Assembly (NCBI RefSeq): GCF_000504165.1 | Contig: NZ_KI632505.1 | Coordinates: forward strand, 1-64,000 | Source: Bacillus sp. FJAT-14578 | Lineage (GTDB): Bacteria; Bacillota; Bacilli; Bacillales; Bacillaceae_H | Length of the DNA: 64,000 nt | Direction of reading: 5' to 3' | In this document: positions 1 to 7,944 of the stretch, piece after piece | How positions within the stretch are numbered: position 1 is the stretch's first letter | Layout: the number at the start of each line of letters is the position of its first letter | Position numbers and translations under genes: made by a program | The notes under the pieces: model-generated | Database searches by the model: none | The model's input: the letters and a program-made list of their open reading frames with translations, nothing else | Told to the model about the DNA's origin: nothing

Positions 1-24
1 CGGCTCTACTCTAAGTATTTGTCG

Positions 25-44
25 TTGTTAGCTTGATGGGCATG
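25..44 (+). repeat. Outer end of an IS231-type element
   Basis: The stretch ends in TTGATGGGCATG, which matches the right terminal repeat of the IS4-family element at 4401-6059. It is followed directly by TGGCGGTACCC, a GGTACCC-type target. The body of this element would lie to the left but is not recognisable in the 24 bases available. It marks the edge of an IS-rich island. Confidence 0.6.
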
Positions 45-55
45 TGGCGGTACCC

Positions 56-173
56 CATACCCATCAACTTAAGAAAACAGATCCACCCCAAAACAAAGAA
101 ATAAGCTTTTTATTACAAGTTAACATAAAATTTCGTTCTGGGGGTACTATAAAATTTTAGCTTGATGGCAATG
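56..173. mobile_element. 118-bp IS231-type mini-element (MITE-like)
   Basis: The left end, CATACCCATCAACTTAAGAA, matches the IS231-type repeat of this window at 19 of 20 bases. The right end at 154-173 matches the inverted repeat at about 14 of 20. There is no coding capacity in between. The flanks TGGCGGTACCC (45-55) and GGGTGTACCCA (174-184) resemble a diverged target duplication. It is most simply an internal deletion derivative of an IS231-like element that would need a transposase in trans. A chance pairing of two separate scars is possible. Confidence 0.55.
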
Positions 174-324
174 GGGTGTACCCATAATAGACAAATTCCT
201 TAATAAAAATAGATGAAATGATATTTATAAGTTCAATAAATCGCATCTGGAAATAAAAGTAAAAATACAACCTATTTTTACACGTATCTCGGTCGAACCC
301 CTATGCATTTCATCAATCATTCCC

Positions 325-353
325 TTGACTCTCCATTTATAGTACTGTATAGT
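325..353 (+). promoter_or_regulatory. SigA-type promoter of the tetR gene
   Basis: TTGACT (325-330) and TATAGT (348-353) are separated by 17 bp. The -10 element lies inside the 340-357 palindrome, so a bound repressor would block it. The predicted start of transcription falls on or next to the ATG at 360, which suggests a leaderless mRNA. Confidence 0.6.
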
Positions 354-357
354 ACTA
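340..357. promoter_or_regulatory. Palindromic operator, copy 1 (autoregulation)
   Basis: The 18-bp palindrome TAGTACTGTATAGTACTA sits over the tetR -10 box. The same half-site TAGTACT recurs as TAGTACTAATTAGTACTA at 960-977, in front of the next gene. The matching pair defines the likely binding site of the TetR protein encoded between them. Confidence 0.75.
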
Positions 358-359
358 AT

Positions 360-944
360 ATGAAAAAAAATACACTTAGTAATAAAGATATTGCTCTGCA
401 ATCCGCTTTTACATTGTTTCTTACTAAAGGTTTTCTGGCAACAAGCATGGACGACATAGTCGCACGTAGCAAAGTTTCAAAAACGAACATTTATTATTAT
501 TTTAAGAGCAAGGAGGAGCTGCTGCTCGCTATTGTTAATCAGTTGATAGCACATTATGAGCAGCGAATTAATTATATTGTGTCTCAAACTGAGCTCACCG
601 TTCAGGAGAAATTAGAAGCGGTACTCCACATTTTAAGCGATACTATTGAACAAAATAACTACCTTGGCGGTTGTCCTTTCCTGACTCTGTATACACAGAC
701 GCCTATTGACGCGGTTGAAATTAGAGATAGAATCAAGAGTTTTTTTGAAAAACAGCTGCATGGTGTTGAATTGATTTTAGCCCAAGGGATTGCACGACAA
801 GAACTAAAGAAAGAGCTGCCCGTTAAACAAACAGCTATGTTGATTGTCTCCTCTATTGAGGGTGCTCTCTTCTTGGCTCAAGCTTCTAACAACCAAGATA
901 TGATCAAAAATTTATTTCCTACTTTAGCTTCCATGCTAAAGTAA
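360..944 (+). CDS. TetR/AcrR-family transcriptional repressor
   Basis: A 194-residue one-domain regulator of usual TetR length. The N-terminal helix-turn-helix covers roughly residues 12-55: the family-typical TSMDDIVARS segment, then SKTNIYYYFKSKEELL. The helical C-terminal part should bind a small ligand and dimerise. An ATG at 303 is also in frame, but it has no ribosome binding site and would place the promoter and operator inside the gene, so the ATG at 360 was chosen. That start also lacks a Shine-Dalgarno sequence and coincides with the predicted transcript start. The gene lies 59 bp before the reductase/hydrolase fusion on the same strand, and both carry the same operator, so it probably represses itself and that enzyme. 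The inducer is unknown. Confidence 0.85.
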   Translation: MKKNTLSNKDIALQSAFTLFLTKGFLATSMDDIVARSKVSKTNIYYYFKSKEELLLAIVNQLIAHYEQRINYIVSQTELTVQEKLEAVLHILSDTIEQNNYLGGCPFLTLYTQTPIDAVEIRDRIKSFFEKQLHGVELILAQGIARQELKKELPVKQTAMLIVSSIEGALFLAQASNNQDMIKNLFPTLASMLK

Positions 945-959
945 TATTTTTAGATATAT

Positions 960-977
960 TAGTACTAATTAGTACTA
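960..977. promoter_or_regulatory. Palindromic operator, copy 2
   Basis: TAGTACTAATTAGTACTA is a perfect 18-bp palindrome that shares both half-sites with the operator at 340-357. It lies 26 bp upstream of the fusion-gene start codon and touches the AT-rich TATAAA region that could act as its -10 box. Confidence 0.75.
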
Positions 978-1003
978 TAAAATAATAAAGGAGTGTTTTT
1001 ATT

Positions 1004-2830
1004 ATGAATATCTTCATGACCGGCGGAACTGGTTATATTGGACGTCATTTAATCGCTGAGTTAGCTTCTCAGCATCAGATTTATGCACTTGTACGTCAAA
1101 AAAATCGTCTTCTTACCATCATCAATCAACTGGCACCCGATCAACAGAACAACATTGTTCCTGTTATCGGTGATCTAACGCAGCCTCGATTAGGTTTAAG
1201 TGCTGACAGCTACAAGCAATTACTTGCAACTGATCTAATTATTCATGCAGGAGGTCCAATGAATATTGAGTTGAACCTCAGTGAAGCTGAGCAGTCTTTC
1301 CTCGCCCCTGCAAAATCCCTTGCTCGGCTAGCACAGGATATCCACGCTGCAAAAGAATTAAAGCATTTTATCCATGTCGCAGGCTTTATGAGTCCCTATC
1401 ATGAACAAAATGCATTGTTGGATCTAGATCATTTGCTGGACAATCAACCGCCTTATGAAAAAATGAAGTTTTTAGCCGACTCTTATATACGAAAATCTCT
1501 TCATAACATGAGCATTCCCTTATCTACTGTTAATCCTAGTGTAATCGTCGGAGACTCCTTCTCAGGGAAAACAGAACAGATTGGAGGCCTTAGTATCTTA
1601 GTCGATGCCGTAAGGCGAAATCTTATGCCGCTTGTTCCAGGCGGCGACGATTATTGGTTACCAATGGTTCATATTGATCATGTGGCTTCGTTTATTTCAA
1701 AACTTGCTAATACAGAAGGGTTATCAAGCAATACCTACTATCTTTTAGATTCTAAGCAAGAGAGTCCGTCGATCCGAACTTTCATCAAACTCATGGCACA
1801 CGAATTGCAGACAACAAAGCCGTTAGGAACTATACCGCTTCCGTTATTGAAAACTGTGCTTAGAATGGGTGCTGGTAAGATGCTTGGTATTCCTAAAGAA
1901 TCCATGAGTTTTCTTGTTAAGTCGGAATTCCCTGTTTACAGTAAATTAGAAATAGAACAAAGGAACGGCAGAAATTCATTCGTAGTTCCGTCCACGCTCC
2001 CTTTTATCATTAGTGATTTGGATTATCGGTTAAATCATTTAGGCCTGAATCAAAATGAGCAGAAAGATTTTAGTCAACGAAGAAGGGCTAACTTAGTTTC
2101 GCTAGAGAAAGATAGGAATGAAACGCCTATTATTTTTCTTCATGGGACGTTCAGCAATGCCGATGCCCTTTTGCCCCTCTCACAATTTTTAAGCAGTTTA
2201 AATACTTGGTTCGTAGATTTACCTGGATTTGGGCGTACCCCTTACCACCATAATCCTTCTGTGCTAGAAGGCTATGTAGAGAGCATTTCCACTATGATCA
2301 CTGAGTTGAACAGACCCGTTATATTAGTGGGGCATTCATTTGGCGGATTGATTGCGGCTCAAGTGATGGAACGGCTGCCCTCACTGATCAAACAACTCAT
2401 TTTATTGCAGCCAGTACTGCATCCTATCCAACCTAAATATAGATTTCGACGTATTACAAGTTTCGTTCTAAAATATATGGATCCCGCCCGTTTGGAAAAA
2501 GAGCTACTTCAAGCCAATAGCTTCAGAACATCCAGTCAGTTATTGAGTAATTACGCTCATTCTGTGGTCCGTGATTTAAAATCCCCCCGTATACGTAAAA
2601 CTAACGCTACGGTCATGTCTTGCTTAACTATATCAAAATCCATTCAGTTAAATCCCGAGACATGGGATAAGAGGAAAATTAAGATACTATGGGGAGCTTT
2701 GGACAAAGATCATCATGTCCCAAAGCAGTTTGAACACTTGGATATTACACGTATTCAGTACGGTCATCAGTTTCCTGTTGAATCTCCTGAACTAACTGCT
2801 CAATGGATTTCTCAAGCTGTAACAGTATAA
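1004..2830 (+). CDS. Fusion of an NAD(P)-dependent extended-SDR reductase and an alpha/beta hydrolase
   Basis: A 608-residue two-domain protein. Residues 1 to about 340 form an extended short-chain dehydrogenase of the epimerase/thioester-reductase kind. The nucleotide loop is GGTGYIG at about 7-13, and a YxxxK pair (YEKMK) lies near residue 150. Residues about 375-608 form an alpha/beta hydrolase: oxyanion-hole HG in FLHGTF, nucleophile elbow GHSFGG, an acid in WGALDKD and a C-terminal His in YGHQFP complete a Ser-Asp-His triad. The ribosome binding site AAAGGAG lies 9 bases before the ATG. One polypeptide could pair reduction or oxidation with ester or thioester hydrolysis. The substrate is unknown. 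The linked TetR gene and shared operator suggest induction by a small molecule, and the IS scars on both sides suggest acquisition by transfer. Confidence 0.8.
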   Translation: MNIFMTGGTGYIGRHLIAELASQHQIYALVRQKNRLLTIINQLAPDQQNNIVPVIGDLTQPRLGLSADSYKQLLATDLIIHAGGPMNIELNLSEAEQSFLAPAKSLARLAQDIHAAKELKHFIHVAGFMSPYHEQNALLDLDHLLDNQPPYEKMKFLADSYIRKSLHNMSIPLSTVNPSVIVGDSFSGKTEQIGGLSILVDAVRRNLMPLVPGGDDYWLPMVHIDHVASFISKLANTEGLSSNTYYLLDSKQESPSIRTFIKLMAHELQTTKPLGTIPLPLLKTVLRMGAGKMLGIPKESMSFLVKSEFPVYSKLEIEQRNGRNSFVVPSTLPFIISDLDYRLNHLGLNQNEQKDFSQRRRANLVSLEKDRNETPIIFLHGTFSNADALLPLSQFLSSLNTWFVDLPGFGRTPYHHNPSVLEGYVESISTMITELNRPVILVGHSFGGLIAAQVMERLPSLIKQLILLQPVLHPIQPKYRFRRITSFVLKYMDPARLEKELLQANSFRTSSQLLSNYAHSVVRDLKSPRIRKTNATVMSCLTISKSIQLNPETWDKRKIKILWGALDKDHHVPKQFEHLDITRIQYGHQFPVESPELTAQWISQAVTV

Positions 2831-2877
2831 AGGTTCTTTTGATAGTATTGATGGAGGTGTGGATTGTCAACACAAAT

Positions 2878-2967
2878 TCAGACTGCTTTTTTAAGGGCTC
2901 GTTTTCTGAACTCAACTGGACTTAAATAACCTAAAGTTCCATGAACATGATGATGGTTAAACTGGTT
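2878..2967 (-). pseudogene. C-terminal tail of an IS3-family transposase (OrfB)
   Basis: The minus strand reads NQFNHHHVHGTLGYLSPVEF followed by ten codons and a stop. That is the typical end of IS3-family (IS150-group) OrfB transposases. Everything upstream is missing because the IS6-type remnant begins at 2964, exactly where the reading frame is cut. It is a dead fragment. Confidence 0.75.
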
Positions 2968-3398
2968 CTGTTGCAAAGTTTGAAAAAAGCATAAACAGGT
3001 TGGTAAATGAAGAACAATGTTTAGGAAGTAGCTAGTAATTGTTGAAGTTCATTGTACGTTGAAAAGGCGGAGTCTCTTTGAAGACTTCGCCTTTGTTTAT
3101 ATAGGGCATGAATGGTTTCATAAGCGTGCAGATTTATTTTTTACTTTCCAAATTTGATAGATGGGATTGCCATATTCATGAATCCATCGCATGATGGTTG
3201 TTGAGTGCACTGAAATACCACGTTCTTTCAAGATTTCAGATACATCACGATAACCTAAAGAAAAACGGCAGTAGTAGCCGACAGCTACTAAAATAATATC
3301 TTTCTTGAATTGTTTTCCTTTAAAATATCTCATGTCTGATTCTCCTAGATCCTGTTTTCTAGAGTGTAGCTTCATGTAGAAAATTTTGCAACAGAACC
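2964..3398 (-). mobile_element. Internally deleted IS6-family (IS26/IS257-like) element
   Basis: The ends GGTTCTGTTGCAAA and TTTGCAACAGAACC are the well-known IS6-family inverted repeats. The element is only 435 bp, against the roughly 800 bp usual for the family, and it holds both ends of a transposase with the middle lost. The 8-bp flanks (GTTAAACT and AGTGCTCC) do not match, so no target duplication remains. It interrupts the IS3-family tail, so it arrived later. Confidence 0.85.
3021..3333 (-). pseudogene. IS6-family transposase, central DDE domain deleted
   Basis: Translation from the ATG at 3333, behind the ribosome binding site AGGAGA, gives the family N-terminus with YFKGKQFKKDIILVAVGYY and the helix-turn-helix region through YQIWKVKNK. 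After a deletion junction near 3120 the sequence continues in another frame as ETIHALYKQRRSLQ, the IS6 C-terminus, and stops at 3021. The catalytic core is gone, so the protein cannot transpose DNA. Confidence 0.8.
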
Positions 3399-3443
3399 AG
3401 TGCTCCGATACTTATTTTATTATATAAAAAATGGATATTTTGG

Positions 3444-3476
3444 TATAATTATCATATAGTAATAATTTAGGAGGAG
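3444..3476 (+). promoter_or_regulatory. Extended -10 promoter and ribosome binding site of a decayed gene
   Basis: TGGTATAAT (TATAAT at 3444-3449) is followed by TAGGAGGAG at 3469-3476, five bases before the ATG at 3481. The signals look intact although the gene behind them is broken. Confidence 0.5.
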
Positions 3477-3480
3477 CTTT

Positions 3481-3872
3481 ATGCCAATCATTACATCATT
3501 ATTATCACAATACTGGATAAGCTACAACCCGCTTTGAGTACAGTATTAAATCCAACTGACTATAAAAGTCTCATTATTGCTAGGGACAATGGGCTAAGTG
3601 TTCCTTTTTACTGGCTTAACACACACCCAGATCTAGTGATTATCATTGTCTAAATAATCAAAATTATATTAGGGATATCTATAATCAGTTGATTTTACAA
3701 GGTTTCTTTTCAAACTCTATATTTTTTATTATAAAAAAATATAGAAAACTTTTCTAAACATACATAAGTTTCCTGAAGATAAGGTTGTTTATGGTGTTAT
3801 TACGGTAAGTATCATTTATTATTTGTTTGGATTATTGCTGGTTTTCGCCGAGAAAAGGAAGAAACAATTTTA
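3481..3872 (+). pseudogene. Decayed gene of unknown family with several frameshifts
   Basis: A good ribosome binding site precedes ATG 3481, but the first frame stops at codon 19. Plausible protein continues in successive other frames: LDKLQPALSTVLNPTDY, then NNQNYIRDIYNQLILQG, then FPEDKVVYGVITVSIIYY with a hydrophobic stretch ending in AEKRKKQF. At least three frame changes are needed to join them. The family was not recognised; a small protein with one membrane segment near its end is all that can be said. It is probably a casualty of the surrounding IS activity. Confidence 0.45.
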
Positions 3873-3941
3873 AGAAAAAGTGGCTTACTTTATGCTGAAA
3901 TTTGCTTAGTGTATATTTTCGTTAAAATGTTGAGCGGTACC

Positions 3942-3961
3942 CATGCCCATCAACTTAAGGA
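3942..3961 (+). repeat. Solo IS231-type left end with target-site scars
   Basis: CATGCCCATCAACTTAAGGA matches the left repeat of the 4401-6059 element. It is preceded by GCGGTACC and followed by ATGTGTGGCGGTACCCC. The repeated GCGGTACC on both sides looks like a target duplication left around an element reduced to about 25 bp. Confidence 0.6.
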
Positions 3962-3994
3962 TGTGTGGCGGTACCCCTTATATAAAACACTATC

Positions 3995-4282
3995 CTAAAA
4001 TCTTTTCAAAAGTGGATGCCACGGGTGTACAGTTGTTTTAAATATTTTCCCAATAACAGCAGGATCAAGGTTAACAATTCTTGTAGCCTCATCAAGACTC
4101 TCTATTTCTAAAATAATCATGCCGCCAGCGTCATCCGTAAAAGGGCCTGCACCTATTACCTTATCAGTCTTTTCTCTGTATTCTCTCCAAAAATCTCTGT
4201 GTTTTTCCAAATCTTGCTCCCAAATTCTTTTTCCTTGTTCCCAATTTTCACCTTGCGTAAATAGGATAACAAAGTAGTTCAT
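3995..4282 (-). CDS. YciI-like (YCII-domain) protein
   Basis: A 95-residue protein that fills one YCII / dimeric alpha-beta-barrel domain. Typical features are the opening strand MNYFVILFT, the helix EKHRDFWREY, the glycine-rich turn IGAGPFTDDAGGMIIL and the ending VHPWHPLL. The ribosome binding site GGAGGATG lies directly before the ATG. Family members are small cytoplasmic proteins, mostly of unknown reaction; some relatives are enzymes or ligand-binding proteins. It sits between the IS231-type end at 3942 and the IS231-like element at 4401, so it may have travelled as a passenger gene. Confidence 0.8.
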   Translation of the reverse strand: MNYFVILFTQGENWEQGKRIWEQDLEKHRDFWREYREKTDKVIGAGPFTDDAGGMIILEIESLDEATRIVNLDPAVIGKIFKTTVHPWHPLLKRF

Positions 4283-4400
4283 TTTAACATCCTCCTCTGT
4301 TCTATATTTATGTCCACTCTATCAATTCGACAGAAAAGAGGATTATCCTACAAAACAAAAAGCCATCACCGAAGTGATAGCTCTATAAGGGGTCACCATA

Positions 4401-6059
4401 CATGCCCATCAACTTAGGAAATTTTAATACCCTCAAATACCCAAAAACGTTATCCTTTCTAAACAAGCTAAATTAGAAAGGATGACGTTTTCTTATGAAT
4501 CTCTCGATTCAAGATGAACTACTACCATTTGCTGAAGAATTACAACGATATGTTACACCTGTATTCTTAGAAGAACTTGCAAGAGAAATCGGATTCATAA
4601 AGCGAAAACGTAAGTTTTCTGGATCAGACTTAGCTACTATTTGTATTTGGATCAGTCAACGGGTGGCAAGCGATCCCTTAGTCCGATTATGTAGTAGGCT
4701 TCATGCTGCGACAGGTACTTTACTCAGCCCTGAGGGCTTAAATAAACGCTTAAATACAAAAGCAGTTTTGTTTTTACAACATATTTTTCTTTACTGTTAC
4801 AACAAAAAGTATGTGAACAAACGCAATTTTCTAATCATCTCTTCTCTTATTTTGGGCGAATTCGTATCCTAGATGCTACCTTATTCCAAGTGCCAAATAC
4901 TTTAGGGAATATATATCCAGGCTCTGGAGGGTGTGCCCAAACAGCTGGAATCAAAATTCAATTAGAATATGATCTGCACAGTGGGGAATTTCTTAACTTT
5001 CAAGTTGGGCCAGGAAAAAATAATGACAAAACTTTTGGTACAGAATGCTTAGATACCTTACGACCAGGGGATTTATGTATTCGTGATTTGGGTTATTTTT
5101 CATTGGAAGACTTAGATCAAATGGATCAACGAGGTACATACTATATTTCTCGTTTAAAATTGAATACGAATGTATATGTGAAAAATCCAAACCCAGAATG
5201 CTTTAAAAATGGTGCAATTAAGAAACAATCAGAATACATACAAATAGATGTGAAACAAATTTTAAATCAACTACAGCCTGGAGAAACATTTGAATTAAAA
5301 CATGCTTATATCGGTGATAAACAACAGCTGTTTGCACGTGTTATTTTTAACCGACTAACAGAAAAGCAACTTCAAAAACGACAAGCAAAAATCGCGGAAA
5401 AAGAAAAATCCAAAAATAGAACGTACTCAGAGAAAAGTAAAGTTGTAGCGGGATTAAACATGTACGTGACGAATACACCTTGGGAATGGGTTCCGATGGA
5501 ACAGGTACATGAGTTATATACTTTGCGTTGGCAAATAGAGATTGTCTTTAAAACGTGGAAATCACTCTTCAAAATAGATCATTATCGTAATGTAAAACAA
5601 GAACGATTAGAGTGCCAACTATATGGAAAGCTAATCGCTATTTTCCTGTGCTCCTCTACTATGTTTAAAATGCGTCAACTTCTTTTACAAAAGAAGAAAA
5701 GAGAATTAAGCGAATATAAGGCAATAGGGATGATCCAAGATTATTTATATCTTCTGTATCAAGCTATATAGAAAAACACCCAAGAAATAACAAAGATTCT
5801 AATCCGCCTATTCCACCTACTACAGAAAAACGGGCGAAAATCTCATCGATATGAGAAGAAAACAGTCTTTGATATTATGGGTGTTATCTATGAGTATAGT
5901 GGACTTAGAAAACAAAAGAAAGTTGCATAACCTTTAAAAATAATACCTACCTAGGTTTATTTGGCATGCTCATTTTTAAGGATAAAAAGTGTTTTAAGGG
6001 TTTTTTAGTTTATTTGAACGAAAGTTCATTTTGTTTCCGTTCTTAAGTTGATGGGCATG
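4401..6059 (+). mobile_element. IS231-like IS4-family insertion sequence, inactive
   Basis: The left end CATGCCCATCAACTTAGGAA (4401-4420) and the right end (6040-6059) are inverted repeats matching at 19 of 20 bases. The length of 1,659 bp is the usual IS231 size. One transposase gene fills the interior but is broken. The flanks GGGTCACCATA and TGGCTGTATCC are not identical, but each fits the GGG-N5-CCC-like target taste reported for IS231. It is the longest of several related scars in 1-6060. Confidence 0.85.
4495..5930 (+). pseudogene. IS231-like transposase with a frameshift and an amber codon
   Basis: The frame opens at ATG 4495 and runs to about 4785, where roughly one base is lost. The correct protein continues one frame over ([20 protein letters not shown]) through [11 protein letters not shown] (first catalytic Asp) and [14 protein letters not shown] (second Asp) to the Y-R-E-K signature in [20 protein letters not shown] at 5769-5771 then interrupts the frame, and readable family sequence ([18 protein letters not shown]) continues to TAA at 5928. 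At least two lesions mean no full transposase is made. Confidence 0.85.
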
Positions 6060-6476
6060 TGGCTGTATCCCTTAATACAAAAATTATTAAGAGGAAATTC
6101 AAACTCTCGTTCAATGTGAGGGTTATATCTTCATTTAAAGAATAGTTGGAAAAAATGAAACTAAAGCAGCCAAAAATCAAAAAATTAGTGCTTAACATAC
6201 AATATATTTAGAAAAATAATTGGGAGAAATGAAGAAAAGGAGAACTTTGAAGAGATTTAATAGCTCATGTGTACCCTTTAAGATGAGAGCTTTAATACTA
6301 AGAACTATTCTTTCTTCGTTCACTAAATCTGAAACAGCCGATTTTACTACGTTAAGGTCAAATCGGCTGTTTCTTTGTCGAAATTTGCTTAACGTACGAA
6401 ATTCGCGTTATGTTGGAGCGACCCCATATTGTGTGTGAAGGTGAAAAATGTGTAGCCTGACACATTCAAAATCTAA
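6060..6476. other. Non-coding stretch behind the IS231-like element
   Basis: No convincing gene is seen. A 72-codon open frame at 6220-6438 has a composition unlike its neighbours and spans a long hairpin. The only clear structure is the 14-bp perfect stem at 6331-6373. Confidence 0.5.
6331..6373 (+). terminator. Hairpin, terminator-like
   Basis: GAAACAGCCGATTT at 6331-6344 pairs perfectly with AAATCGGCTGTTTC at 6360-6373. A short T-rich run follows. No intact gene precedes it, so it may belong to a lost gene or mobile element. Confidence 0.4.
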
Positions 6477-6520
6477 AAAAGCGAAGTAAGACGGCCTCAT
6501 TGCCATCTTATTTCGCTTTA
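6477..6520 (-). terminator. Terminator of the hssRS-like operon
   Basis: On the minus strand AAGCGAAATAAGATGGCA pairs with TGCC-GTCTTACTTCGCTT around a short loop, followed by a run of T. It lies just beyond the kinase stop codon and ends the operon. Confidence 0.7.
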
Positions 6521-6568
6521 ACCCGCATTAACGGGCAGTAGACCCCTACTGATGGAAGTTTCCTTTAT
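6521..6568. mobile_element. Collapsed IS200/IS605-like end pair (relic)
   Basis: CCCGCATTAACGGGCAGTAG is followed almost at once by ACTGATGGAAGTTTCCTTTA. The same two motifs bound the relics at 55200-55411 and 55609-55760, where 100-170 bp lie between them, so this copy has lost its middle. The outer edge supplies the TAA stop codon of the histidine kinase gene. The family assignment rests on the subterminal hairpins and is an inference. Confidence 0.55.
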
Positions 6569-7944
6569 TGGGGGAGAATGATTTCAAAACGCGTCCCGAC
6601 TCCCACTTCACTCTGAACGGTAATTCTCCCTTTATGAAGTTCGACAATTTTTTTGACAATGGAAAGTCCAAGTCCGCTTCCGCTTTCCTCTCGTTTCCGT
6701 GCTTTATCTCCTTTATAGTATCTGTCGAATATGTAAGGTAAATCTTCTTTGCTAATTCCCTTTCCCGTATCCTCGATCACTACATGAACTGCACCGCTGT
6801 TATCTTTTTGTGCTGAAACAAAAATCGTTCCACCCGAGTCAGTAAATTTAATGCTGTTATAAATTAGGTTCATCCATACTTGATGCAAAAATCGTTTGTC
6901 GCCATTTATCGAGATAGAGGGTAAATCCATATCAATGGCTAACTCCTTTTCACGCCAGTACCATGCGGTTGTAAGGAAAATTTGTTTGAGCTGTTCCGCT
7001 GCATCAAATGTCGTCACCTCCAATATATCGTGCTCTTTATCTAAAGAAGCGAGCATTAATAGCTGTTTGCTCATCAAAGACAACCTTCTGCTTTCCTCTT
7101 CGATAATGGATAAATATTGCTGACGCTGTTCTTCTGTTATTTGCTCTGTGCGTAGCGCTTGTGAAAATCCTTGAATCGACGTAAGCGGAGACTGGATTTC
7201 ATGAGACACATTGGAAACAAACTCCTGCCTCATCTCCTCCAAACGCTTTAAGCTTGCCGTCATACGCGTGAACGACTGTGCAAGCAGCCCGATTTCATCC
7301 TCCCGTTCTACATCGAGCTGTATATTGTATTGTCCTTCTGCAATCTTCTTTGTCGCCTTCGTCAAGTTGCGAATCGGCTTCACGACATACCGTGTGCTGA
7401 TGAAAATGAATAAAATCGTTAACCCAATGCTAAATACCAATAGCTGGGCAAAGAAAACCCTCATTTCCCCAAGCTGTAATTCGATATCTGGACGTATAAA
7501 CAACGCGTATCGTTTTCCTCCGGATTGAAAAGGCACTCCGACCGTATTCCTCAATTCATTATCGAAAAAACCGGTAATGAATAACTTTTTGGGGAAATTG
7601 GCAATCCCGTGATAGACTTGACCCTCCAATACAGAAGACACAGCATCGCGGTCTACATTTTTCTTTTTAAAAGAACGCCCAAAATATGTTTCTCTCCCCT
7701 CTTCATCATTCAAATAAATTTGATAGCCCATTTTTGCGATTGTATGTAAATAGTCGCCCATATTGAGATTGGGTGCTGAGGCAGCAAATCCCGCTGCTTC
7801 GCTTGCGATTTTCGTGATTTTCTGGTCATTAAACGGTTTTAAATAGATTTGATAATACGCATTCGCGATGAAGAAGGCGAGGAGACTGCTGACGACGATA
7901 ATGATCGTTGCCGTCACAACAAATCGGACATATAACGTCTTCAT
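6565..7944 (-). CDS. hssS: Sensor histidine kinase, HssS-like (heme sensing)
   Basis: A 459-residue membrane kinase. Transmembrane helix 1 is at about 9-30, an extracytoplasmic sensor region covers about 31-165, and helix 2 is at about 165-185. A HAMP segment follows (RYVVKPIRNLTKATKKI), then the HisKA phosphoacceptor in FVSNVSHEIQSPL and the ATPase domain with N box (HQVWMNLIYNSIKF), G1 (DTGKGI) and G2 (GSGLGLSIV). Length and architecture fit HssS, which senses heme excess in staphylococci and bacilli. The ATG overlaps the stop of the regulator gene by 4 bp, so the two are translationally coupled. The stop codon lies in an IS relic, so the last residues may differ from the ancestral protein. 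The assignment leans mainly on the partner regulator. Confidence 0.8.
   Translation of the reverse strand: MKTLYVRFVVTATIIIVVSSLLAFFIANAYYQIYLKPFNDQKITKIASEAAGFAASAPNLNMGDYLHTIAKMGYQIYLNDEEGRETYFGRSFKKKNVDRDAVSSVLEGQVYHGIANFPKKLFITGFFDNELRNTVGVPFQSGGKRYALFIRPDIELQLGEMRVFFAQLLVFSIGLTILFIFISTRYVVKPIRNLTKATKKIAEGQYNIQLDVEREDEIGLLAQSFTRMTASLKRLEEMRQEFVSNVSHEIQSPLTSIQGFSQALRTEQITEEQRQQYLSIIEEESRRLSLMSKQLLMLASLDKEHDILEVTTFDAAEQLKQIFLTTAWYWREKELAIDMDLPSISINGDKRFLHQVWMNLIYNSIKFTDSGGTIFVSAQKDNSGAVHVVIEDTGKGISKEDLPYIFDRYYKGDKARKREESGSGLGLSIVKKIVELHKGRITVQSEVGVGTRFEIILPQ

Noticed and set aside
303..359. Upstream start of the TetR gene at 303
   Set aside because: It would put promoter and operator inside the coding region, has no ribosome binding site, and adds residues not typical of the family.
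6220..6438. 72-codon open frame on the plus strand
   Set aside because: It spans the perfect hairpin at 6331-6373 and its product looks random (rich in Arg, Leu, Ser, Thr). No relative was recognised, so it is not listed as a gene.
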